Part shown: one piece after another, positions 25,101 through 37,100 of the stretch
Numbering within the stretch: the stretch's first letter is position 1
Layout of the letters: each line of letters opens with the position of its first letter
NCBI GenBank assembly: GCA_029168955.1
Contig: JAPDOI010000020.1
Span: 2,534,001 to 2,598,000 of the forward strand
Direction of reading: 5' to 3'
From: Aplectana chamaeleonis
Taxonomy: Eukaryota > Nematoda > Chromadorea > Rhabditida > Cosmocercidae
Length of the DNA: 64,000 bases
Translations under genes and position numbers: made by a program
Notes under the pieces: generated by a model
The model's input: the letters and a program-made list of their open reading frames with translations, nothing else
The model's database searches: none
Told to the model about the DNA's origin: nothing

Positions 25101-28100
25101 CCGCCAGAGAGTGGCTATAAGAGACGGTCTGGACCATTCCTCAGATACTGGGAAGTCCGATTCGGCCACGATAGGCTTTCCAATCGGATACCTCTTCGAA
25201 CTGTAAGGAATTTACGCAGCAGCACGTACTGTTCCGAGGAGCACATGGCTTGTTCGATGGGACTACGTGGCTCAAAAAGGCACAACTCTTGCCGCACCCT
25301 ATTTCCCACGCTGAAGCACGTCGTCCTATAATAGAAACACGTGACGCAGCAAGGTAAAGCTTTTGCCGCACCTTTCCTTCCACGCTGAAGCACGTCGTTC
25401 TATAATAGAAGCACGTGACGCAGCGAGGCAAAGCTTTTCCTCATCCTTCTTCTTCTTCTTTGCAGCCACTGAGAGGGGCTTCGTCACAAGTTGAGAAACT
25501 GGGCGACCAGCACTGGATTCGTCCACAAGTCTATTGTAGTGAGCGTTGTTGGCTCCCGCATCCTTTTTTCCACGCTGAAGCACGTGGTCTTATAATAATC
25601 ATAGAAGCACGTGCCATAGACAGGCAAAACTTTTGCCGCATCCCAGTTCCCCGTGCAGCAGTATGTCCTCCTATAATGGAAGCACGTGGCGCTGGGGGCG
25701 AGGTCTCACCTCTTAGATGGGAGCGGGTCTCCCCCAATAAGGATACGGTCCAACTCACTGCCCGCAGCAAAGGGTCACTCCTACAGCAGTCCGCGCAAGG
25801 ACATCACCCTCGCCACGGTCGACAGCGAGGGAGCTACCCTCTCTAAGGATCCTGACGGAGACCCCTTAGCGGTCAAATAGCGTCCAGAAAGTGACTTGAA
25901 GTCAACTTCAGGAGCGGCCCCAAAGGCCGACTGCGCTCTCTATGAGATGATGCCCCTCATATACGTGCTGTGCGGCTGATAAGCACCTGATCAGTTGTGG
26001 AGCGATCGATCAACGTGTCCAATCATGGGCATCGTGGCTCGTTCGTTGTCCAAGCTGCATCGTAGTTGAATCGAAAGCGTGTCGTGGCCGAGTGGAAGCC
26101 CTATGTGTTGCGGCACGTGCTTCTCACTTCATCGTTGATTAGGCTACGTAACGCTCGGAAAGTGCGCGGCCGTATCGTCGCCCACAGCGCTTTGTAGTCG
26201 AATCGAAAGCCTATCGTGGCCGAATCGGACCCGCAGTTGCCTGTGTCCCATCGCCAGCTTGGGAGTCTGCCGTCGATGAATACTACCGTATGCGCCCGAC
26301 TGTCCTTAAACCTCGGCATTTTGTTGTAATGAGCTATTTCTTCTATTTTGAGCCGCCACGAGGTTGTTATGGATCTTTATTTTTCTGGCTAACGCGTTTC
26401 GGCGTCTGACGCCTTCTTCAGAGCCTTAAAGTGATCCAGTCAATTTAACGAAATTGCACGCACAAACACCGCGTACGAGTTCAACCGAAGTTGTGATCTG
26501 CTTCGGTTGCCGCGCGCAGACGGCGCCGTACCACTCAGAGTCCTCACCTTACAATCGAACGCAGTGCGTCGACACTTCCGGCCAGCAGTGAGCGAGGGAA
26601 ATTAAGAATGAGACACTGTCGTACTCGAGGTCACAGACTGGTCGCAATGTGTGCGTATCAAAAATGACAGAGCTGGATAAATGGACTGAGTGCAGCTGTT
26701 GTTGAAATACACTACTCCCTTCGATTCATGGCCGGGCCTTTAGTCTGTATCCAAAATGCCTCTAATGTTTTCCGCGGCATGATTTCAGTTTCGCGTTGCA
26801 GGATAACTACCTTCACGTTGAAATCTTCTCCATTGTGTCTTCTTACACGGTGTGCACCCAACGAGGTTGATTCACGCGAGCATATCTTTCCGTCGACGTG
26901 CTCACGGATCCGCAGGCAAAGTGGCCGCCCGGACTCACCAATGTAGCTGTCTCCGCACGCCAAGCATGTTATCATATATATCACTCCCGCGTACATGCAG
27001 TCGCCCTCTCTACCCGAAAGGCAAACCAGGCAATCAGAAAAACCAGGCAGTAAGAAATATGATGCGTATAGCGGCAAGCGTCAGTAGTGGTGCTGAAGAA
27101 AAGAAGCACTCTCTGCATTTAGCTCGCAGTATTGCGGCATCTAATGGTTACAGTCTGTCGACACATGCTCGCAGAAGACGCACTCCGAACAACAACCACT
27201 CAAACCAAAACGAAGCCGGAAAAAATTGCTTTCTGCTTGCCATTCATATCCGACGACTTCATTAGTGCCGTGCGATCCTGCCTGAGGCGAGCGGACCTGG
27301 AAAACCACGTGACGCTTATCGCTATTCCACCATTCAATCTGAAGCGTCTACTTGTGAGAAACCGGATCTACGACCGAATATGCACCACAACTGATTGCCT
27401 GGTTTGCCTTTCGGGTAGAGAAGGCGACTGCATGTACGCGGGAGTGATATATATGATAACATGCTTGGCGTGCGGAGACAGCTACATTGGTGAGTCCGGG
27501 CGGCCACTTTGCGTGCGGATCCGTGAGCACGTCGACGGAAAGAGATGCTCCCGTGAATCAACCCCGTTGGGTGCACACCGTGTAAGAAGACACAATGGAG
27601 AAGATTTCAACGTGAAGGTAGTTATCCTGCAACGCGAAACTGAAATCATGCCGCGGAAAACATTAGAGGCATTTTGGATACAGACTAAAGGCCCGGCCAT
27701 GAATCGAAGGGAGGAGTGTATTTCAACAACAGCTGCACTCAGTCCATTTATCCAGCTCTGTCATTTTTGATACGCACACATTGCGACCAGTCTGTAACCT
27801 CGAGTACGACAGTGTCTCATTCTTAATTTCCCTCGCTCACTGCTGGCCGGAAGTGTCGACGCACTGCGTTCGATTGTAAGATGAGGACTCTGAGTGGTAC
27901 GGCGCCGTCTGCGCGCGGCAACGGAAGCAGATCACAACTTCGGTTGAACTCGTACGCGGTGTTTGTGCGTGCAATTCTGTTAAATTGACTGGATCACTTT
28001 AAGGCTCTGAAGAAGGCGTCAGACGCCGAAACGCGTTAGCCAGAAAAATAAAGATCCATAACAACCTCGTGGCGGCTCAAAATAGAAGAAATAGATGAAT

Positions 28101-31100
28101 ACTACCTTTTTTCAGTTTTTAGTTCTGTAGATCTGGAAAACAACACTGCAACCCCTTGGACGAGTTGGGTCCTTTTCATACATGCGCCGATGCGTCAAAT
28201 ACGGTTCCTCGTGCTACGGCATAAAAAGCGTTTTGAAGGATCACGTGATTAAGTGGAGCTTTAAAGGCAACTCGTTACACCTGAGAGTGCCGGCATAATG
28301 CCCAGCTCAGCAGTGGGTCCACACTTGATACTTGTGAATCACGGCGAACCCCGCGATGTCGACGAGAATGTTCCCGATCATTGTTGCCGCTATTGCGGAG
28401 TTTAGTGATCTTTAGCGCGGCTGCAGAAGTATGGAAAGGGCGTTAGGCATCTAGACGCAACGGGCGCGGCAGAGATCCGCTCCGTTGACGTCGGGACTAG
28501 AGCGCGTTCACGGCAGACTTATAAAGAAACAACGTGAAGGGAGCGCCTTTCTGCCGCGTGCGTAGCGTACATTCGGCAAACTCGTTCGTTTATTGGGACC
28601 ACAAACCGGTCCTGGCCGAAATTTCGATGCTGGAGCGGACGTTAAGGTGGATCCAAATATGAGATCGTTCGCGTAAGAATCGAGATGACGGCGGAAAAAT
28701 CTATTATATGGTTATTATGGGCTGAATCTGTAGAGCTTGGTCCAAAACCCACTTCACCAGAACTTGACGTGTTTTGAATGATCCGCTGGCCTGCTGCGCC
28801 GCGCGGCGAAATGTGCCGCAAAAGTTTCGCGCCAAATCATAATGAATTTGAATGAACGTATTTCGATGATTGAACAATCATCATATACTATCTCGGGAGC
28901 CCAGAAACCGAATTTGAAGTCAGATTCATTCAATCTTGCTTCTGAGTTCATTGTTGAAATTGCCTTTTGAAGGGTGTGCCATGAATTTGAGCTCTATGCG
29001 ACTATGATAAGTCGATTCACTGTTATCGATTGCCCCTTTGTCCGTGCCAAAGTCGAAAAAAGTTCATGTTATTTCACGATATGCAACAACAACAGCGGAA
29101 TCAATTGAAATAGCTCTTAGGAACTCTATGGTGAAAACTCGATGAAGATACTTCGATTGATAGCGTTATCAATCAGTCATACATTTCCTTCTGTTTCTAT
29201 GAAGCTTTTCAATGGATATCGAAGTTGAAAGTCGCATATCATGAAATAACTTACTTTTTTCCAATTTGGCTAGGAACCAGGTGTAATCGATACCGGTGAA
29301 TCGGTTTATCATGGTCGCATAATGCTCAGTTTTAGATCTCACCCACAGAAGTGCAAATTTAAAAATGAACTTGGTTATATGTATAGGCGAGATTCAATGA
29401 ATCTGAGTTCAGATTCTGTTTCCGGACCTCCGATGTAGCATAATTCCATTGTTCAATCATCGAAATACGTTCATTCAAAATTATAATGATTTTCGAGAGC
29501 TTTTGCGGCGCATTTTACCGCCGAGGCACAGCGGGCCAGCGGATTGTTTAGAACCCGTCAAGTTCTGGGCGGGTGGGTTTCCGACCATGCTCTAACTATA
29601 AGGCCAAAAAAAACATATGTTAGATTTTTCCTGTTCCGCCGACTCCCATTTCATCTCGATTTTTACGCGAACGGTCTTATATATGGCCGACTCTACTAGT
29701 ATTTGATGTTACAGTGCACAACAACAGATCCGCTTTCGTCACACGCCATCTCTGTCCACCCACCCGATGATGAGGAAGTGCTAATGCCAAAGCGTGAACT
29801 GCTTCCCGAACGGGTTCCAGGCGCTCCAATGGTGGTTCGTTTTCATACATACTCATCATACTTCTTGTAGTGGTTGTCCTCCGTCTCCTTCAATCATCTC
29901 TTTGAAGGTGCGAATGGAAAATCATCCATATGATGGTGTGATACCGTCACGGACAAGGCAACTTGTCCGGAGTATGGCGATGTGTGGAGATGACGACACC
30001 CGGCTGCGACCACCACCTCCACAAACACTGAAAGCCTTCTCTGTACCATCGAACATATGTATTCCGCCGCGGAATCGGACGTCTTCGTCTCTGAGTCGGG
30101 GTGAGAAAAGAGTGCTATACATTGCATCCGAAGGGAAAAGTCGCCTTCCATCGGAATTTGATTATGTCCAAATCCCCGTATAATTAAGATATTTTCCGGA
30201 AATTATTCGGATATTCGAGTGGATGGTTCGAATTGAAAACGTGGAAAGGTTTTGAGGGTACTTTTCATGTCTTTGGGTGGTCTGGTCTCTTAGCTGCGGA
30301 CAGCGCGAATGGTGGCGTCGTGGTGCTCATCGTATTCGCCTTTGTACAGGAAAGTATGAACGAATTACAGGCCTTGACAAAAATATGCAGATATATGTGA
30401 GGAATGATAGCAGTGGCATCAAGGCTTTTTACGCGAGAAGTTGCGTGAGGGGCCGATTAGAGTCCCGCTGCTGAAAGGCGCAGCGTCATGCAATGGAGGA
30501 GTATTGATCATGCGAAGTTGCAGGATCTGTTCCGCTATATTGCTTGCTCTCGCTCCTTTTAATGGTGGGACTCTAATCGGCCTATAGTGGTGCTCCAGCT
30601 GCGCTTCCCTTTTTCTCGCAGGTTAAATCCTGGTTCACAGTACATGTCGCCGCGATATAGTGGAGCCGAGTGCACTACGAGGCGATCATGTGGCTGAATA
30701 TGAAAGGTTCGTTGCTCCACAATGGCGCTAAACGGCAAGCGTGACGACAATAAGTGCGATGCGTCAGCGAGTGGCAAGTGACGACAGGGCAGGTGCCAGC
30801 TTCCCTGTTACCGTGTTCATGAAACTATGGGATGCTCCCGATAGAGTCCGAAGTCCGCTCGCCGCACACATCGGCTGGTTCTAAATACCTTCCCAGGAGG
30901 CTCCCGTAATTTCATAAATACGGCCGTTTTTTTCATCGCGAACGGCTGGATGTACCGGGCTCACACGTCCATCGCAGTCCGACGCATGACTGACATGGCA
31001 TTACTGAGCATCGATCGTTATTGCGTCCCGCGTCGATTCGTAATCCAAGCATGATATTGCATCGCGCCGTGAAGAAGCTTTCAACTTTATCTTAGGGGTC

Positions 31101-34100
31101 GTTTATACTCCCGTCACCAGGCGGCGCGGCACTGTGCATTTCTGTAATATTGATCGCGCGGCACCATCGATATTATTGGAACACGCTTGGCGGCGAGAGT
31201 ATAGACGACGCCTGAGGCGTTGCTTATACTTCTGCCACCGAACTGCGCGACAAGGTGCAATCCTATAATATTGATCGTGCCGCGTTTCGCGATTTAATAT
31301 TACAAGAATGCACTTCGACGCACCGTTCGGCGGCGGAAATATAAACGACGCCTTACGCTCGCACGTAGACATCATGGGCGGCGTTCACTGCTCACCAGCG
31401 ACCAATAACGACGATGGGAAGTATGAATCTGGCCTAGAGGGGTCGCCGGAGTTTTACCGCAAAGCGAGTGAAGCGGAGCGTCGGCTTTGGGGGCCTTCAG
31501 AGTTGAAGCCGCGGAGTTGCTCGCAGCGAAGAACAGCGCTGGGTGATGCAATATCGATTACGTTCAGCGACCGACTGGGCGTCGGGAGCAACAAGGTGGC
31601 ACCTCAATGTTTTCACGCTGCGACGGCCCTGCGTCACTGCCAGCGAGCGGCAACCGACGCGGCGACGATAATGTTCTAAAAGATTTTGTCGCCGCGTTGA
31701 GGCTGACGCTGAGCGACCACTCGCCGATCCCCTTTTCTAGCCGCTTCGGTCGCCGCCTTCCACTAATGTAATCGATATTGCATACATCAACGCTGCGAGC
31801 GACGCCACGACTATAACTCAGGGTGGAGCCCACTGCATTTTTAGGGGTCGTTTATATTTCCGCCGCCAAGCGGCGCGGCGAAGTGCAGTCCTACAATATC
31901 GATAGTGCCGCGCCGCGTGATCAATATTGCAGAAATGCACTGTGCCGCGCCGCTCGGCGGCGGAAGTATAAACGACCCCTTAGGCATGTGGCATACTACT
32001 GACGACGAGTTGCGCGACAAGGTGCTTGTTCCGAAATTGATACGCATTGTCGCTCGCCGCGATCAGTATACCATAAGAGGGCTTACTGTGGTGCAAAATG
32101 GCAACACTGCTGAGCGGCCGTGTTGATTTCTGATCGATATGTAGCTAAGGCGTCGTTTACACTTTGATTGCCGAGCGGCGCGGCGGAGCGCGATCCTGCC
32201 ACATTGATCATCGCGGCGCCATCGATATGATGGGATTGCGCCTTGCCGCGCCGCACCTCTGGGGGAGTATAAACGATCCCTCAATCGCTACGCTCGTCGT
32301 GGGAAGTATGAAGCTAGGCCTAGTTATACATCAGCACTTCGCTGCTGATAATTTGTTCGGGACGTGTGCCCTCAGTGAGATTTTGAATTTGGCCTGTAGC
32401 TGACCTGCCACTGAAGTCAGCGGCAGTGAAACGCCGGTTTATGACTAGAGCCTTAATTTTATCATCTTGTCGTTTAACGTCATCTTGAGAGCTCCAATAG
32501 AGTCCCGACGCTGAAAGGCGCGGCAGCATGCAATGGAGGAGGATCGATCATACAGTGCCGCACGATTGATTCCCCTCTATTGCGTGCTGCCGCGAATTTC
32601 AGCGGCGGGACCCTATTCGGGCACTGAAGCAACGTTTGTATAGCCGTTTACGTCGGATCGAATTTCGCGCCAATCAGAATCTGCCAATTTCAAGTCGAAT
32701 CGGATTTTGAGTAGATATTCGATCGAATGTCCGACTGCGATCCCCGCGGATGGAATGTATTGTAGACAGTGCACGAACAGTTAAACGGACAATGAATGAT
32801 CTGATATTGATTTTCCCACCGGGTTCAGAGTCATCGTTTACGGACAACGCAGAGTTGACCGATGAGGATCTTCAAGCTTTCATTGCTGCAACACTGCATA
32901 AGAATCCGCGAGACCGCGCAATGATAATGGACCTGGAACAGCAGTTCATCGATTTTCTAAACGATTTTAAGTGAGTTACTCGGATGATATCCACATGCTC
33001 ACTTGTCTAAAGATCGAATTTATGTCCTGTTTAGAAGACAATCCTTGAAAATGCCACCAGCTTCATCATACAATCGTATGATAATACATCGAGTAGCTCG
33101 GGTTTTCGGACTCGATCACAATGTGGATAACAGTGGAAGAAGTGTGGTTGTGACGAAGTCCGCTAAATCTAAACTGTAGGTTCTATGAATCGGGTAACCA
33201 GAAAAGAGATAGCTGTGGACACCTCAGCAAACTGCGCTGCGTCGTGTGCACCCACGAGAAATGTGATGATCGATCGGCGCACGTGACAGGCGCGCGGCGT
33301 GCTCAGTGGTCCGCAGCTATCCCTTTCGCGGATACACCCATCATAACATAGTTCCGGTTTTTTGAAAATATGTCTGACCATTTGTTTTTTACTTTTCAAG
33401 ACCTCCGTATTTGTTTGCAAGTCTCATTCAAAGCAACGTCTACACGGACGCTCGACGGTTTTATAATGGTGTTTGGCAGTACGACTCGGTAAGTTTGCTA
33501 TGCTTGAGTAGTCGTCCAAGGCTGGTGAAAAACCAGTGTTTATGCTAGTGTATAGTTTTCATGACGCGCGATGATGCATATCGACAAAGTCGATTACACG
33601 ATCAATAAAGACTACAGTGCAAGTATGGACTAACTCCAATTAGGCTGTCATACTAACCGCGATCATCGACTTGATATGACGAGTTTGTCATCCGTTTTGA
33701 CTGAAAATCGATATGGTTGATAAGCAAGGACGATATCGGAGTATGGAGGGCCGCTCATTCGGTCGGAGTACGCTCGAAACTGTCCTGAATATATGGTGGG
33801 GTGCTATTTCTCGAAACAGGGGGGAGGACTATGGCAACACACTAGGCCACGCCCATTTTTCCGCACCGCAACGACTCTCCTGATTTTGGAAGGGGAGGAA
33901 AACCCCGTGTTGGGATTAGAATTGCGTGGCGACATTGCAAAATGGACGCGGCTAGGTGTGATGCCATAGTGCCCCCCCCCCCCCCGGGTTACGACAGCAC
34001 CCTTTCCTATATGTACTGAGGATAGTTTCAAGTGATTTCCAACCTCAAGAGTGGCCTCCGTACTCCCAAATCGTCCTTGCTTATCAGCCATATAGAGTTT

Positions 34101-37100
34101 CAGTCAAACTCAGGACAAACACATCATATCGTGCTCTGTTTGGGCTTAGTCCATACTCGCGCTGTAGTCTTTATTGATCGTGATATCGAGATCGCCGATA
34201 TGCGGCGTCGCGCGTCGCGAAAACTATACACTAACTTCAAAACTACACCTTTCTTGATCAATTCTATTATTAATTAATCACTATGGCAATTACAGCTTGG
34301 TCCAGGAGATATACAGCAGAAAGCACAGTCGTTCGACGCCGGTTACGCCGCGTCCGATTCTGAAGGTGCTTGTCAGGTGAGCGCAAATTACTTGAAAAAC
34401 AATGAGTATCGCTTGTGTCGCTCGATCAGTCAGCCGCGACGCTGCCATTGGGCGCGGAAAATCATGGGTAGTCTTTTTTTGAGAACGTTTAGCATTCATA
34501 GTACCCTTTGTTAACATATAGGGAACTATTAGTGCTGATATAAAGTGTCGCTATTTCTAGACTCATTCATGGCTCCAAGGAAATCAGCGATCTTTCGAGA
34601 AACAGACGCACTTTCATCCGAGAGTTTGGGATCAAGGCTCGATGATGAGGGTATGTATGCCTGAACTGACTAGCGAACCTCACAGGGCCATCCCCACCAT
34701 TTAAAAGATTATGAATGTTTTCTGGTCAATTCTGGCTCGCTGTCTCCAAATCTGACAATTTGCTCATCAGCCAATTTTTGGGGTGTTTGAAAAAATTTCG
34801 GATGCGGCTCAAAATTTTCTGCTGAGGGTTATTCAGGGCGCTGAACGCGAATCGGTGTCTGTTTGTCGCTAGACTTGTTGCTGCTGTAGGTTACGGTAGG
34901 TATAATGCGTTTTTACTGGCTTTGCCTACCTTAATGTTTCGACAATCAACAAGTGGACCTCAATTTCATATTCGGCGTCCCAAACACCCACAGAGAAATT
35001 TTGAGGAGAATCTGAGATTTTGACCAAGTTATTGTGAACCCACCGTAGACGACCGTAGTCTGTCAAGAATCGATAAACGGATTGCAGATTCGTGTTTAGC
35101 ACTGCAAATAACCCTCACAGCAACGATTTGACCCATATCTATCGTAGCACTACGGAAATCGTCAAAAGTCGCAATTTGCCAGTGGGAAGCTTTCCCCCGG
35201 TGGGAAGCTTTGAACGAAACAAATCGAAAACTTTGCAAAGTCGACAAGCAAACCCCAGATTCGTGATCAGCGCCCCAAATACCACATCTGGAATGATTTT
35301 GGGCGAAATTCGGGACATTTTTTGAAATGTTATCAGAGCCCTCTCATTCTCAGGCAAACCATCGCTCCGAGCGGTACCGGAGAGCTACTCGAGCGGCGCT
35401 GCCTCTCCGCTCCGAGCCAAAATTAGCCATCTACTCGGGCCACAGCAGCCGCTCTCCGGGCCACAGCAGTATCGCTCGGAGCGTTCTTCGGTCCCAACTG
35501 GCACTGCGGTGTCTGTTCGTGCGATTTTCAAAAATTTCCTAATCGCTAATTTTTCTTTATTACCGCCTCTTCTGGAGAGGATTAAGCCTGTTAAGAGAAT
35601 AAGGTACCTGTTACAGCCTGTGGGTCAGGAGGTTAATCCTGCCACAGACCGCAACAAGGATACCATCCCAGCATGGTCCGCAATGAGGAAGCCTTCCCCA
35701 CCGCGGGCCATGGGGGATCCCCTCGGCCGCCAAAAATTGTCATCCTGATAGTGATCCGAGGTCACCTTTCAAGAGTGGCCTCGAAAAGCCAACTACCCGT
35801 CTACACGAGGCGAGCCGCCTTTTATACCCGCAGGATTGGTTGTTCTTTGAGTGATAACGTGGCTTGCACGTTATCACTCAAAGAACAACCAATCCCGCGT
35901 CTCTCTATCTCTGGCGATGACACCGCTGTGGCCCCGAGAGCGACCGGAGAGCGACCGAGGGGCGAACTGGCACCGGACAGGGACCGCGGTGCCAGTTGGC
36001 CCCTCGGCCGCTGTCCGGGCGATAACGTCATAATTGGGAGGAGCCGGTCCCGCTCGGAGCGATGGTTTGCCTGAGTTGGTGTTAATGAACGCCAAACCGA
36101 AAATTCGTACAAGTTGAAAAGGCTGTAAGTCTGTGCAAAGTTTGGAAAATGTGTCTCCACCCGAAATTAGCTCAGTGGGGTAGTTTTGGGCGCTGAGCAC
36201 AATTGTGAGGTCCGTTTCCAGAATTTTCAAACAATAACGCATTTTGATAGAAAAAAAGGTGCTAAACAAAAAAATTAGAGGCTTCTAGCCTTCTCAAATA
36301 TGTAGTTCTTGGATCCCTAGCTTATTCTTTTGAAAATTGAGAAACCGACATAGAGTTCAAGCACAGTGCTTCAAATAACCCTTCATTGATATTTTTAGCC
36401 AGATTCATCCAATAACTACAAATGTCACGTTCAGCTCAGCTGCAGGAAATACGAACTTTTACAGGCTATAACTTTTTTCGCAGAAGTCCACAGCAAAATC
36501 CGAGTTCAGATTTGAAGAGAGCGTGCCGGAGTTGACTAGGAAACATTCATCAGCCTTCTGATCCGGGGGAACACCATGCGAGGTTTCCTAGTGAGATAAG
36601 ATGATGCTTCCCCCTCCACTACATATCATGCTAGTGCATTCAACTTTGTCTAAGTTTCATCCAATCTTTGATTCAGAAAGCTGGCAGCTTCAGTGGTGTT
36701 CCAGCGTTCTATCGGTCGGGTAGTGGTTCCCTGGAAGGTTATGTTGATCGTGCTGCAAACTTACCTGGGCCAGCTCATTCAGTAGCGTCATGTGAGGTGT
36801 TTCCCAATTTGCTTTCGATTTGTGAACGTTTTGATCTAATCTAATTTTTTCTCCAGTTCCAGCTACGCATCTGTCGCCTCGAGATCCGATTGACGAGACA
36901 GCGGAACGATTGAACAATCTGAGCTTTTCGGATCGTGCAAGTCAGATGAGCTGCAGGTCAACCGGGTCTAATCCTCCAGCTCAGCTGCCGCAATATGGCT
37001 ATCCGACTTATGTTGCATATCCGGCTCAGCCAGCTCCACCACAACCAGGCATGCAGTATCAGATCAACGAGGATCTGACGTGAGTGGACAGGCTTACTCG

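Larger units (their letters stand above)
26334..28094. mobile_element. Penelope-like element inverted pair, 704-bp arms
   Basis: 26334-27037 and 27391-28094 are inverted copies of equal length, 704 bp each, differing at only a few bases; the spacer is 353 bp. Both arms encode the same GIY-YIG domain and end in the same hammerhead-like motif. A 13-bp repeat GATGAATACTACC occurs at 26275-26287 and 28094-28106 and may be the target duplication. It lies in R3H intron 5. Confidence 0.8.
34780..36270. repeat. Dispersed GCTGAACACGAAT repeat
   Basis: Phrases such as GGGCGCTGAACGCGAATC, CAAATAACCCTC and CTACCGTAGTCTGTCA recur at 34800-34870, 35030-35130, 36160-36240 and again at 45680-46200. They appear in both orientations, suggesting one old element family broken by later insertions. 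Confidence 0.45.

Noticed and set aside
24879..25880. Several open frames of 64-150 codons
   Set aside because: They cross MITE and tandem-repeat sequence on both strands, with no conserved motif and no splice logic.
32750..32828. ATG at 32750 as the start of a separate R3H gene
   Set aside because: The upstream exons join in phase, and the junction LSR-ESS reproduces the family sequence, so the ATG is intronic.
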